From Deltaproteobacteria bacterium (GTDB taxonomy: Bacteria > UBA10199 > JACPAL01 > JAHFST01): a stretch of DNA of 64,000 nt. The translations under genes were made by a program, and so were the position numbers. Below the pieces are notes generated by a model. The model did not search any database, was not told the origin of the DNA, and was given only the letters and a program-made list of their open reading frames with translations. Below, in pieces: positions 18,085-26,890 of this stretch (within the stretch, counting starts at the first letter, position 1; each line of letters begins with the position of its first letter). The DNA is taken from the NCBI GenBank assembly GCA_023265625.1, contig JAHFST010000008.1, positions 93,382 through 157,381 of the forward strand, given 5' to 3'.

Positions 18085-19449
18085 ATGAAAGAATCCAATA
18101 AAAAGTTGTTTGGCACCGACGGGATTCGTGGGGTGGCTAATCAGTATCCGATGACGGCCGAGGTGGCGCTTTCCTTGGGCCGGGCCCTGGCTCATGTTTT
18201 TAAAAATGGCCATCGACATCGCCGCATCCTGATCGGAAAAGACACGCGCTTGTCCGGTTATATGTTGGAGATGGCCCTGGCCTCCGGGATTTGTTCGATG
18301 GGGGCGGATGTTCTCTTGCTTGGACCGATGCCCACGCCGGGGATCGCGTTTCTTACGAGTGCCATGCGCGCCGATGCGGGGGTGGTTATCTCAGCCTCGC
18401 ATAACCCGTTCCAGGACAATGGGATCAAGGTTTTTGATCGGTATGGTTACAAACTCCCCGACTCAATGGAATTGGAGATTGAGGATATTGTGCTCTCGGG
18501 AAAGATTGCCAATCTCAGACCTACGGCCGGTGATATTGGCAAGGCCAAGCGGGTGGAGGAGGCGAAAGGCCGGTATATTGAGTTTGTCAAAGGGACCTTT
18601 CCTAAAGATTTGAATTTAGATGGGTGTAAAATTGTCCTCGATTGTGCCCATGGGGCCGCTTATGAGATTGCGCCGATTGTGTTTGGCGAGCTTGGGGCCG
18701 AGTTGATTTGTCTGGGGGTCAGTCCCAATGGCCTCAATATTAACCAGGAGAGTGGGGCCCTCAATCCTGAACGATTGGCGGCCAAGGTCAAGGAGAGTGG
18801 GGCGACACTGGGTATTGGGCTGGATGGGGATGCGGACCGTGTCGTGTTAATTGATGAGAAAGGTCAATTGATCGATGGAGACGCCGTCATAGCGGTTTGT
18901 GGCGAGTTGTTGCTCCAGCAGGGAAGGTTGAAAAAGAACACCGTCGTTGGAACCTTGATGAGCAACCTAGGTCTCGAAAAATATTTGAATGCCCGAGGGG
19001 CCCAGCTCATTCGTGTCCCGGTCGGAGACAGATATATTATTGAGGAGATGCGCAAGACCGGTTTCAATTTTGGGGGCGAATCTTCCGGACATATGATCTT
19101 TTTTGATCAATCAACCACGGGAGACGGCATGATTGCGGCCTTACAAGTGTTGGCGATTATGATGACTCAGAAAAAATCATTGTCAGAACTCGTCAGCAGT
19201 TATTATGCCTACCCGCAGGTCTTAAAGAACATTCGGGTGAAACGCCGTGAAGATATGAGCTTGGTCCCCACGATCATGAAAAAGATCAAAGAGGTGGAAC
19301 AATCCCTGGGCGATTCGGGTCGGGTTTTGGTGCGCTATTCCGGTACCGAACCCTTGATTCGCGTGATGGTGGAGGGGCAAGAACTGCAGGTGATTGATGA
19401 GATGTCCAGCGCGATTGTGACCACGATTAGTCAGGCCCTCAATGGCTAA
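18085..19449 (+). CDS. glmM: Phosphoglucosamine mutase
   Basis: The 454-residue enzyme converts glucosamine-6-phosphate to glucosamine-1-phosphate for peptidoglycan and lipopolysaccharide precursors. The phosphoserine loop is in VVISASHNPFQDNGIK near residue 102. The metal loop GLDGDADRV, the sugar-binding GGESSGHMI and the phosphate-binding RYSGTEPLIRVM are all present. GTDGIRGVAN at the N-terminus is also typical. It overlaps pdxJ by 8 nt. Confidence 0.98.
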   Translation: MKESNKKLFGTDGIRGVANQYPMTAEVALSLGRALAHVFKNGHRHRRILIGKDTRLSGYMLEMALASGICSMGADVLLLGPMPTPGIAFLTSAMRADAGVVISASHNPFQDNGIKVFDRYGYKLPDSMELEIEDIVLSGKIANLRPTAGDIGKAKRVEEAKGRYIEFVKGTFPKDLNLDGCKIVLDCAHGAAYEIAPIVFGELGAELICLGVSPNGLNINQESGALNPERLAAKVKESGATLGIGLDGDADRVVLIDEKGQLIDGDAVIAVCGELLLQQGRLKKNTVVGTLMSNLGLEKYLNARGAQLIRVPVGDRYIIEEMRKTGFNFGGESSGHMIFFDQSTTGDGMIAALQVLAIMMTQKKSLSELVSSYYAYPQVLKNIRVKRREDMSLVPTIMKKIKEVEQSLGDSGRVLVRYSGTEPLIRVMVEGQELQVIDEMSSAIVTTISQALNG

Positions 19450-20152
19450 ATTAGGTGTCAATATTGATCATGTCGCGACCTTGCGACAGGCACGCGGGAC
19501 TCGCTATCCGGATCCGGTAGCCGCGGGACTGCTCGCGGAACAGGCTGGAGCGGATCAGATTACCGTACATCTCCGGGAAGATCGGCGTCATATTCAAGAT
19601 GAAGACGTCCGATTACTCAAACGTTCCCTTCAATGTGAATTAAACCTAGAGATGGCTGCGACGGAAGAGATGGTACAGCTCGCCATACACATCCAACCCA
19701 ATTCCGTCACCCTGGTCCCGGAAAAAAGAAAAGAACTCACCACGGAGGGGGGGCTCGACGTGATTCGAGCCCATAAGACGCTCCGTCAACAGATTCCATT
19801 GATGCAACAAAAAGGCATGCGTGTCAGTCTGTTTATTGATCCAAATATGGAACAAGTGAAGATGGCCCGGGAATTGGGGAGTGATGCCATTGAGATTCAC
19901 ACCGGCCTTTACGCGGAGGCTAAAAATCCTGAGGAGACGCAAAGAGAACTCCTGCGGGTACGGCAGGCCGCTGTGCTGGGTAAGGAATTAGGTCTTTGGG
20001 TGGCGGCGGGGCATGGGTTGCACTATCAGAATACCCGATTGGTGGCTGAGATCGCGGAGATTGTGGAATTCAATATTGGCCATGCTATCGTGGCCCGCGC
20101 CCTATTTGTGGGCCTATCAGCCGCTGTTCGTGAAATGAAACAGCTATGCTGA
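19442..20152 (+). CDS. pdxJ: Pyridoxine 5'-phosphate synthase
   Basis: The 236-residue TIM-barrel enzyme condenses 1-deoxyxylulose 5-phosphate with aminoacetone phosphate to make vitamin B6. Motifs NIDHVATLRQARG, QITVHLREDRRHIQD, CELNLEMA, TEGGLDV and GHGLHYQNT are conserved. It overlaps glmM and the following nnrD (7 nt). In many Proteobacteria acpS lies directly after pdxJ; here it is absent. Confidence 0.97.
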   Translation: MAKLGVNIDHVATLRQARGTRYPDPVAAGLLAEQAGADQITVHLREDRRHIQDEDVRLLKRSLQCELNLEMAATEEMVQLAIHIQPNSVTLVPEKRKELTTEGGLDVIRAHKTLRQQIPLMQQKGMRVSLFIDPNMEQVKMARELGSDAIEIHTGLYAEAKNPEETQRELLRVRQAAVLGKELGLWVAAGHGLHYQNTRLVAEIAEIVEFNIGHAIVARALFVGLSAAVREMKQLC

Positions 20153-21015
20153 ACGCGGATATTCGGCCTTTCTTAACTCCACGAGCCTTGGATACCCACA
20201 AGGGGCATTATGGCCATGTCTTGCTGGTGGGAGGTTCGGCCCGTAAGCCAGGGGCGATTCTGATGGCCGGACGGGCCACCCTTCGCAGTGGGGCCGGGTT
20301 GGTCACGGTAGCGTTGCCAAAATCGGCTTTTCGTAAGTTGTCCAAAAATTTTCTGGAGCTGATGTACGAACCCATGCCGGATACCCGCGCTGGCACCTTC
20401 AGCGCAAAGGCCATTCGCCAAATTTTAGCCTTATTGCCCGGTAAAGTGGTGGTAGCCCTGGGGCCGGGGATGGGGGTTGATAAAGACATTAGATCAATAA
20501 TTTTAATTATGTTAAATAAATCGACAGTTCCGGTTCTATTGGATGCCGATGCCTTGAATAGCTTGGTAGGTCATGTGAAATGGCTGCGTAAGGCCAAGGT
20601 TCCGGTGATCTTGACACCGCACCCCGGAGAAATGGCGCGTCTGCTCAATATCACCACGAAAAAACTGCAAAAAAGCCGGCTCCAGTACGCCACCCAATTT
20701 GCCCAAGAGCACGGTGTCTATCTCGTCTTGAAAGGCTTTCGGACAATCGTGGCGACTCCATCAGGGGAGATATTTATCAATGCGACCGGCAATCCTGGGA
20801 TGGCCACAGGGGGGATGGGGGATGTTTTGACGGGTGTCATTGCGGCGCTGTTAGCCCAAGGGATAAAGTTGCCGGAGGCCGTGGTGACAGCCGTTTACCT
20901 GCATGGCAGGGCGGGGGACCGGGTGGCCGAGCGCCTTGGGGATCGTGGGTTGTTAGCGAGTGATGTGATCGAGGAGATGCCGTTAGCCATCAAAGAATTA
21001 GTGCTGTCATCGTGA
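20146..21015 (+). CDS. nnrD: ADP-dependent NAD(P)H-hydrate dehydratase
   Basis: The 289-residue product is the ribokinase-like dehydratase that repairs hydrated NAD(P)H. Motifs include HKGHYGHVLLVGGS at the N-terminus, LTPHPGEMARLL in the centre and GNPGMATGGMGDVLTG, the nucleotide site. Most bacterial proteins of this name are fused to an N-terminal epimerase (NnrE); this one lacks it, and no epimerase gene is in the window. It is coupled to pdxJ and lies 10 nt before tsaE. Confidence 0.93.
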   Translation: MLNADIRPFLTPRALDTHKGHYGHVLLVGGSARKPGAILMAGRATLRSGAGLVTVALPKSAFRKLSKNFLELMYEPMPDTRAGTFSAKAIRQILALLPGKVVVALGPGMGVDKDIRSIILIMLNKSTVPVLLDADALNSLVGHVKWLRKAKVPVILTPHPGEMARLLNITTKKLQKSRLQYATQFAQEHGVYLVLKGFRTIVATPSGEIFINATGNPGMATGGMGDVLTGVIAALLAQGIKLPEAVVTAVYLHGRAGDRVAERLGDRGLLASDVIEEMPLAIKELVLSS

Positions 21016-21025
21016 ATGTAATCAA

Positions 21026-21451
21026 ATGATTGAATCAAAAAATATAAAAATGTCAAAATCGGAAGAAGAGACCGAGTCCCTGGGGAGTCAGTTTGCCCAA
21101 CGCTTGCAAGGCGGGGAGGTCATTGGACTGGTGGGCGATTTGGGGGCCGGCAAAACGGCTTTTGTGCGTGGGATGGCCCAGGGGTTGCGCCTGAATGCAC
21201 AACAGGTCATGTCTCCTACTTTTACCCTGGTTAACGAGTATCCCGGGACACCGTTGACCTTGATTCATGTCGATCTCTACCGCCTCAATCATCCCTCAGA
21301 ACTGAACACTTTGGGCTTGGAGGACTATTTATCGGCACAGCAGATCATGGTCATCGAATGGGCCGATAAACTTCCTTCCCTTTGGTTTAAAGATATGATT
21401 TTAATCACCCTGCAAATTCACAATGGAACCCGGAAAATCCAAGGCATTTGA
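21026..21451 (+). CDS. tsaE: tRNA threonylcarbamoyladenosine biosynthesis ATPase TsaE
   Basis: The 141-residue P-loop protein drives the TsaB-TsaD-TsaE complex that makes t6A37 in tRNA. Walker A GDLGAGKTAFVRG, SPTFTLVNEYPG, HVDLYRLNHPSEL and VIEWADKL are all family motifs. The gene ends 29 nt inside lpdA. The nnrD-tsaE order is widely conserved. Confidence 0.94.
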   Translation: MIESKNIKMSKSEEETESLGSQFAQRLQGGEVIGLVGDLGAGKTAFVRGMAQGLRLNAQQVMSPTFTLVNEYPGTPLTLIHVDLYRLNHPSELNTLGLEDYLSAQQIMVIEWADKLPSLWFKDMILITLQIHNGTRKIQGI

Positions 21452-22823
21452 TCTGATCGTGGTAGGGGCTGGTCCTGGCGGCTATGCTGCGGCCATTCGT
21501 GGGGCACAACGTGGCCTCAAGGTGGCCTTGATCTCGCGAGAGGACCCAGGAGGTACCTGCCTGCACCGAGGTTGTATCCCCTCCAAGGCCTTGATTGCGG
21601 CGGCCGAGGTGGTTCATGCGGCGCGGCAGGCCAAAAATATTGGGATCACCTACGCGCCTCCCCAGATTGATTATGCCGCTTTGATTGCCTCGAAGGATCG
21701 CAAGGTCGGTCAACTCAGCAAGGGATTATCGGAACTTTTTAAGGCCCATAAGATTGAATTCGTATCCGGAGAGGCCACGCTCAAGTCGGCGCAGGAGGTG
21801 GAGGTTCGCCAGATCCCGAGCGGGATGCTCGCACTCTATCAGGCCAAGGATATTATTTTGGCGACTGGGACCGAGCCCATCCGGCCAAAAGGGTTTCCCT
21901 TTGATGGCCAGTTAATTCTAACCACGGATGAACTGTTTAAGATCACTCGACTGCCGGCCTCGATGGTCATTGTGGGAGGAGGGGTGATTGGTTGCGAATT
22001 GGCCTGTGCCTACAATATCTTGGGGAGTGAGGTGGCGTTAGTGGAACAATTGCCCACTTTATTGGCCGGGGAAGAACGCTTGGTGTCTCAGACTCTGCAA
22101 AAGAGCCTGACCCGTCGCGGGATCGATGTCTTGACGGGAGTTGCCGTTACCGAGATGAAAAAACTAGCCGGCAAGGTCGCCGTCACCTTGGCCACGGGAT
22201 CGGTATTGGAGGTGGACCTGGTGTTAGTCGCGGTAGGGCGAGGGGTTGGACAAGACTTGCTGGGATTGGACACATTAGGCGTCAAAAAAAATGGCCGCTA
22301 TGTGGCCGTCGGTTCCCACTTGGAAACCTCACTTCCAAGACTCTACGCCATCGGTGATTTGACCGGCCAGACCCTGCTGGCCCACGGGGCCGCAGAGGAG
22401 GGGATTTGTGCGGTTGAAAATATCACGGGACACGCCGCCGTGATGGACTACCCCAGCATCCCGCGCGTAACCTACACCCTGCCGGAGATTGCCTCGATCG
22501 GGATGCGGGAGGAAGAACTGAAAAAACTCCCCCACAAGACAGGCCGTTTTGGCTATGCCGCCAATGCCATGGCCCTACTGCACGAGGAGGCTGAAGGCTT
22601 TGCGCTAATCCATACGAGTGAAGAGGGATTGGTCCTTGGGGCCACCGTGGTGGGCCCCCAAGCCGCAGCTTTGATCCAGGAAGTGGCCCTCGTTATGAAA
22701 AATCACCTGCCCATCACTGCGCTCATGGAAACCATCCACGCCCATCCCACCTTTTCCGAAGTCCTCCACGAAGCCGCCTTGGATACGGCGGGGCTGGCGA
22801 TTCATAAATTTAGTAAGCGCTAG
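21423..22823 (+). CDS. lpdA: Dihydrolipoyl dehydrogenase
   Basis: The 466-residue flavoprotein reoxidises dihydrolipoamide of 2-oxoacid dehydrogenase or glycine cleavage complexes. The FAD motif VVGAGPGGYAAAIRG, the redox-active disulfide GGTCLHRGCIPSKAL, the NAD motif VIVGGGVIGCELA, a second FAD motif YAIGDLTGQTLLAH and the C-terminal HAHPTFSEVLHEA with the catalytic His-Glu pair are seen. It overlaps tsaE by 29 nt. None of its partner E1/E2 genes is nearby, so which complex it serves is unclear. Confidence 0.94.
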   Translation: MEPGKSKAFDLIVVGAGPGGYAAAIRGAQRGLKVALISREDPGGTCLHRGCIPSKALIAAAEVVHAARQAKNIGITYAPPQIDYAALIASKDRKVGQLSKGLSELFKAHKIEFVSGEATLKSAQEVEVRQIPSGMLALYQAKDIILATGTEPIRPKGFPFDGQLILTTDELFKITRLPASMVIVGGGVIGCELACAYNILGSEVALVEQLPTLLAGEERLVSQTLQKSLTRRGIDVLTGVAVTEMKKLAGKVAVTLATGSVLEVDLVLVAVGRGVGQDLLGLDTLGVKKNGRYVAVGSHLETSLPRLYAIGDLTGQTLLAHGAAEEGICAVENITGHAAVMDYPSIPRVTYTLPEIASIGMREEELKKLPHKTGRFGYAANAMALLHEEAEGFALIHTSEEGLVLGATVVGPQAAALIQEVALVMKNHLPITALMETIHAHPTFSEVLHEAALDTAGLAIHKFSKR

Positions 22824-22875
22824 GGTTCTTCATTGGATTTTTTGCTGATTGACACATCAATAAAAATGTGTTTTC

Positions 22876-22896
22876 CTGAAATTAAGGATATTTCAG
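22876..22896. promoter_or_regulatory. Inverted repeat, probable operator of the AbrB/PIN module
   Basis: CTGAAAT (22876-22882) and ATTTCAG (22890-22896) are inverted repeats with a 7-nt spacer. The site lies 31 nt before the antitoxin ATG and just ahead of its AGGAG ribosome binding site (22912-22916). Toxin-antitoxin operons are typically autorepressed at such sites; binding here is inferred. Confidence 0.5.
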
Positions 22897-22926
22897 AAAA
22901 ACTGATATTTTAGGAGATAACAGGCA

Positions 22927-23190
22927 ATGCCACTCGTCAAAATATGGAAACAGGGGCAACTGACCATCCCAATGGCCTTTCGTAAGGAGATGGGGCTAGA
23001 GGAAGAGGCCGTGTTCAGCATGGTGAAGGTGGGAGATTCTCTCGTGTTAACCCCCAAGCGTCTTTTGGGGGATGCGCTGGCGGGCAAAATGGAAGCGGCC
23101 CTGAAAAAGAGCAAGATCTCTCTGGAGGATATTTTAGATGACTTAAAGGAAGAGCGACGTCGTTACAACAAGGATGGGCATGGCCTCTAG
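22927..23190 (+). CDS. AbrB/SpoVT-family antitoxin
   Basis: The 87-residue protein starts with a swapped-hairpin AbrB domain (VKIWKQGQLTIPMAFRKEMG, then a second strand set with DSLVLTPKRL). The C-terminal half is helical and charged and is likely the toxin-binding part. It overlaps the downstream PIN gene by 17 nt, the arrangement of VapBC-type modules. It should bind and neutralise the PIN ribonuclease and repress its own promoter (family knowledge). Confidence 0.88.
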   Translation: MPLVKIWKQGQLTIPMAFRKEMGLEEEAVFSMVKVGDSLVLTPKRLLGDALAGKMEAALKKSKISLEDILDDLKEERRRYNKDGHGL

Positions 23191-23623
23191 GTTGTACGTC
23201 TTTCTGGACACCAGCGCCTTGATTGCCGGTATTGTCTCGTCAAAAGGCGCGGCTCGGGAAGTACTTCGAATGGGAGAGGCGGAGGTCATCGAGATTGTGA
23301 TTTCCAAGCAAGTTTTGGTTGAGGCGGAACGAACCCTGCTGAAAAAATTCCCCGATCTTCTGGAGCCCTATCATACTTTCCTGGAGAATCTCGATCCGAC
23401 GATTGTCCCTGATCCCGATCGGGAGCAGGTCCGAGCAGCGGCCCAGTGGATTGACAAGGAGGACGCCCCGATATTGGCCGCCGCTCTGGCGGCGCGGGTT
23501 GATTACCTCATCACTTGGAATACGCGCCACTTCATGAAGAAGGTGGTCTTGGAACAAACCCCCTTTCCGATCGGGATTCCAGCCGATTTTTTGGACATTT
23601 TTCGTAAGTGGCTGAACGAATAG
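23174..23623 (+). CDS. PIN-domain ribonuclease toxin (first module)
   Basis: The 149-residue protein has a PIN fold: FLDTSALIAGIVS with the first catalytic Asp (residue 12), a central Glu in VLVEAERTLL, and acidic residues in DKEDAPILAAALAARVDYLITWNTRHF. PIN toxins cleave RNA with Mg2+. The coordinates overlap the AbrB antitoxin gene. All expected acidic residues are present, so it is probably active. Confidence 0.88.
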   Translation: MGMASRLYVFLDTSALIAGIVSSKGAAREVLRMGEAEVIEIVISKQVLVEAERTLLKKFPDLLEPYHTFLENLDPTIVPDPDREQVRAAAQWIDKEDAPILAAALAARVDYLITWNTRHFMKKVVLEQTPFPIGIPADFLDIFRKWLNE

Positions 23624-23636
23624 AAATTGACATTGA

Positions 23637-23666
23637 TTCATATCAGTATCAATATCATGATATGAA
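23637..23666. promoter_or_regulatory. Inverted repeat, probable operator of the second PIN module
   Basis: TTCATATCA (23637-23645) and TGATATGAA (23658-23666) are exact 9-nt inverted repeats with a 12-nt spacer, directly after the first toxin gene. The right arm covers the ATG at 23662, so a repressor bound here would block initiation. The sequence differs from the operator of the first module. Confidence 0.55.
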
Positions 23667-23892
23667 TAGAAACATAACCTCATCAGGAGACGTTCGGAGG
23701 GTGACGGCCAATCTGCCTCGGAAGCTCCTCAAAGAGGCCATGAAAAACACCGGGGTTGGGATGACCGAAACATTGGTGCAGGGTTTGCTCATGGTGAGAC
23801 GAAGTCGGGCCTTTGAGAAGGCGATGCGTCTCAAGGGAAAAATTAACTTAAAAATCGATCTGGATGAATCCCGTGAGCGCACTGGTTGTTGA
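23662..23892 (+). CDS. Ribbon-helix-helix antitoxin (second module)
   Basis: From the ATG at 23662 the product is 76 residues. It contains the strand VRRVTANLPRKLLKEAMKN and two helices, a pattern of RHH (CopG/VapB-type) DNA-binding proteins, then a charged end. A CAGGAG stretch (23683-23688) instead favours a start at GTG 23701. A longer in-frame reading back to 23608 overlaps the first toxin and the operator, and is less likely. It overlaps the next PIN gene by 29 nt. Confidence 0.8.
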   Translation: MNRNITSSGDVRRVTANLPRKLLKEAMKNTGVGMTETLVQGLLMVRRSRAFEKAMRLKGKINLKIDLDESRERTGC

Positions 23893-24259
23893 TACCTCTT
23901 GCTGGATCGAGTTCTTTCGGGGGCGATCGCTTCCGATCCTAGAGCTTGCCCTAAAGGAGGGGAGGGTGGTGCTCTCCCCCATCGTGATTGCGGAGCTTTT
24001 AAGCAGCACACTGTCTCGCTCCGCGGAACGGCGTTTGGTTGACTTTTTGCAAGATCTGGAAATTCATCCGACGCCAACCACACACTGGCTAGCCGTAGGC
24101 AGGTTGAGGCGCTCGTGCCGCAAGTCAGGCATCTCCCTCAGCACCTCCGATGCCCATGTGGCCCAGTGCGCCCTGGATCGAGAGGCATTTCTTTATTCCT
24201 TTGATAAGGTTTTCCAAAAAATTTCGCCAAAGATGGCGCTGAAGTTGATTCCGGAATAA
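23864..24259 (+). CDS. vapC: PIN-domain VapC-type toxin (second module)
   Basis: The 131-residue PIN protein begins with ALVVDTSCWIEFFRG (catalytic Asp 9), has SPIVIAELLSS with the conserved Glu, and LSTSDAHVAQCAL plus FLYSFDKVFQKIS near the end. This order fits VapC tRNA/rRNA-cleaving toxins. It overlaps its antitoxin gene. Together with the first module it forms a tandem array of two unrelated toxin-antitoxin pairs between lpdA and the orphan gene. Confidence 0.9.
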   Translation: MNPVSALVVDTSCWIEFFRGRSLPILELALKEGRVVLSPIVIAELLSSTLSRSAERRLVDFLQDLEIHPTPTTHWLAVGRLRRSCRKSGISLSTSDAHVAQCALDREAFLYSFDKVFQKISPKMALKLIPE

Positions 24260-24313
24260 TCGTTTTTTTAAGAAACCTTTTCCAAGTCTCGTCGATAGAT
24301 CATTAAACCCACT

Positions 24314-25618
24314 ATGCCTGGTTATATTCACAGCAATAATGTTCTCGCCTCCGTGACTCGGCTCCAATCTTGCCAGCAATCGTCTGATTTTCTGCTGCCG
24401 CGGTATCAACAGGATATCGAACTGGCCACCCTGGCCTGCAAGGCCTATCCGGGAAGTACGGCCCTGTTTGAGGCTGTGCGGCTTGGATGGTTGCCGAACG
24501 GGGTGGCCGTCTCGATTTTGCGGGAACGGTTGACCTACGCAGCCAGATATTTTCAAAAACTCTTTCGCCCAGACACAAGTTTTTCCGAGGAAGATTTGAT
24601 GTCGACCTTGAGCCTTGATGAAAATGTCCCCACCACTTGTCTTGAAATGGGACGCCTGGCCGGATGTTATCTCCTCGAGTCGCAAATAATCCCGCTTCTG
24701 CTGGGTGGGAGGTTTGTGTTTCAGGAGGGGGGAAGCGCCGAGATGGTTTGGGAAGAGAGGCTATTGCACCCTTCCTTTGCCCCTTTTCCACTGGGAACGG
24801 TGGTGGCCAATGATTGGGATCGCGGGTCAGACACCATGCACTATCTCCTTCCTCATTCCAGCGTGGGAATCGCTAACGATAAGTTGAGGCGTTGGAGCGA
24901 GATCTCGCAATCCGGGCGGTATTTTTCTTGGTTTGGGACTGATATAAAGGATTCCCTCCTCTCCCGTCCTGGTTGGGGAGCGACGGCGATGACGATCGAC
25001 ATGAAGAGGCAAGAACGAGACATCCAAGGGGTCTCTTTAGTTCCGGCGTTTTCTCGCAGCCGCATTGCCGGGGCCTGGCCCTACCGCCGGGGAGATTCTT
25101 TGACCCCCACCAGGGACTTGTTTCGTTGGATTCTGCGAGACCATGGTTTTCCGGGCAAGATGGCGCTCGAACCACGGGTTTCCCAGCTGTTTATCTTGCC
25201 GGGAGGGGCCTGGCATGTCTGGGGTCGTAATGACGGATTTGAGGGACTCGAATCGGAAGTGCAGGAGTTCGATTGGATGACGATTGCCGCTCGGGTGGTG
25301 ACGATGTCACGGGCTTTGTATCATGGGGAAATACCTTGGTGGGGCACAATTCTCAAACAATCCAGGTCAGACGAAAACACTTTCATCACCCTCCAGGACA
25401 TTCAGGGAGACCTGGTGAGTTTGCAATTCCATCTGACCAATGAAGGAGGGATTCCACTTTCTTGGCGTTATGAGTGCGAAAAATCTCGTCGGCAAGAGAC
25501 CTTCCGTATGGATGCGATCCGTTTGACGGGCCTTTCCAGTCCGCGTTGGTCGGAGACGGAGCGGTTTTTGGAAGAAGTCACCCAGGAGGCCGCAAGCCGT
25601 ATGACACATTTGTCGTAA
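24314..25618 (+). CDS. Conserved-looking protein of unknown function, 434 residues
   Basis: I do not recognise this family. The protein has no signal peptide and no obvious membrane segment. It is mixed alpha/beta and rich in Trp and Arg in its second half. Noticeable segments are SNNVLASVTRLQSC at the start, a hydrophobic YLLESQIIPLLLGGRFVF near residues 120-140, and LFILPGGAWHVWGRNDGFEG near residue 300. There are two Arg/Trp-rich ends of loops (SLTPTRDLFRWILRDHGF). It sits between toxin modules and lysC with 57 nt before lysC. Length and composition suggest a real gene. Confidence 0.6.
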   Translation: MPGYIHSNNVLASVTRLQSCQQSSDFLLPRYQQDIELATLACKAYPGSTALFEAVRLGWLPNGVAVSILRERLTYAARYFQKLFRPDTSFSEEDLMSTLSLDENVPTTCLEMGRLAGCYLLESQIIPLLLGGRFVFQEGGSAEMVWEERLLHPSFAPFPLGTVVANDWDRGSDTMHYLLPHSSVGIANDKLRRWSEISQSGRYFSWFGTDIKDSLLSRPGWGATAMTIDMKRQERDIQGVSLVPAFSRSRIAGAWPYRRGDSLTPTRDLFRWILRDHGFPGKMALEPRVSQLFILPGGAWHVWGRNDGFEGLESEVQEFDWMTIAARVVTMSRALYHGEIPWWGTILKQSRSDENTFITLQDIQGDLVSLQFHLTNEGGIPLSWRYECEKSRRQETFRMDAIRLTGLSSPRWSETERFLEEVTQEAASRMTHLS

Positions 25619-25675
25619 TGAATAAAGTCCCTCCCTTGACGAATCCTAAGTGTTGATGATAGCAAGCAAAATCCT

Positions 25676-26890
25676 ATGTTAATTATCCAAAAATACGGCG
25701 GCACCTCGGTCGGGACTCCTGAGCGGATTCAAAATGTGGCGCGGCGGGTGTTGGCCACTCAGGCCCAAGGGCATCAGTTAGTGGTGGTTGTTTCTGCCAT
25801 GTCAGGGGAGACCAATCGCTTGGTGGATCTGGCCCATCAAATCTCTTCGGACCCGATTGGTCGGGAGTATGATCAATTGGTCTCTACCGGGGAACAAGTC
25901 ACGATTGCGTTGCTGGCCCTGGCCATCCAGAGTCAGGGAGGACAGGCCTGTTCTTTTGCGGGTCACCAGGTCCATATTCGCACCGATAACGCCTATTCTA
26001 AGGCTCGGATCAAGAGTATCGATGGGAGTGTGATCCAGAAAGAATTACAACAGGGCAGGGTCGTCGTGATTGCCGGTTTTCAAGGGATGGATCCGGAGGG
26101 GAACATTACAACCTTGGGTCGGGGAGGGTCCGATACCACCGGTGTGGCCGTGGCGGCCGCCCTCAAGGCCGATGCCTGTGAAATTTATACGGACGTGGAC
26201 GGGGTCTATACCACCGATCCTAGGATCTGCCCGGAGGCGCGGCGCATTCCAAAGGTTTCTTATGAGGCGATGTTGGAGCTTGCCTCCCTCGGGGCCAAGG
26301 TCCTGCAGATTCGCTCCGTGGAGATGGCCGCAAAATACAAAGTACCGTTGTGGGTCAAATCATCATTCAATGAAGGGGAGGGCACTCTTGTGACTTCTGA
26401 AGAAAAAGACATGGAGAAGGTGGCGGTGGCCGGGGTGGCATTTGATAAAAATGAGGCGAAGGTGGCCATTCGACACTTGGCCGACAAGCCGGGGATTGCC
26501 TCGCAAATCTTTAACACCATCGCCGAGGCCAATATTAACGTGGACATGATCGTGCAAAACGTCAGTGCCGAGGGGTTTACGGATCTGACCTTTACCATCC
26601 CTAAATCCGACCTGAAGAAGGCGCTGAAGGCCGTAGAGCAGCAGGCTCAAAAGCTGGGGGCGGATAAGGTGGAGGCCGATGAGCATATTGCAAAAGTATC
26701 TATCGTTGGAGTCGGGATGAAATCCCATGCCGGGGTTGCCGCCCGGATGTTTAGCACCCTGGCGGAGCGCAAGATTAACATCCAGATGATTTCCACCTCC
26801 GAGATCCGCGTCTCCGTGATTGTGGCTGAGCAGGACATGGAACCGGCCGTGAAGGCCCTTCATGCCGCGTTTGAATTGGAGAAGGATTGA
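25676..26890 (+). CDS. lysC: Aspartate kinase
   Basis: The 404-residue enzyme phosphorylates aspartate at the head of lysine, threonine and methionine synthesis. The N-terminal kinase domain has [35 protein letters not shown] and [15 protein letters not shown]. Two C-terminal ACT domains (about residues 265-340 and 345-404) give feedback inhibition, probably by lysine and/or threonine. This is the monofunctional Ask type. Its TGA overlaps the TTG start of cimA. Confidence 0.96.
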   Translation: MLIIQKYGGTSVGTPERIQNVARRVLATQAQGHQLVVVVSAMSGETNRLVDLAHQISSDPIGREYDQLVSTGEQVTIALLALAIQSQGGQACSFAGHQVHIRTDNAYSKARIKSIDGSVIQKELQQGRVVVIAGFQGMDPEGNITTLGRGGSDTTGVAVAAALKADACEIYTDVDGVYTTDPRICPEARRIPKVSYEAMLELASLGAKVLQIRSVEMAAKYKVPLWVKSSFNEGEGTLVTSEEKDMEKVAVAGVAFDKNEAKVAIRHLADKPGIASQIFNTIAEANINVDMIVQNVSAEGFTDLTFTIPKSDLKKALKAVEQQAQKLGADKVEADEHIAKVSIVGVGMKSHAGVAARMFSTLAERKINIQMISTSEIRVSVIVAEQDMEPAVKALHAAFELEKD

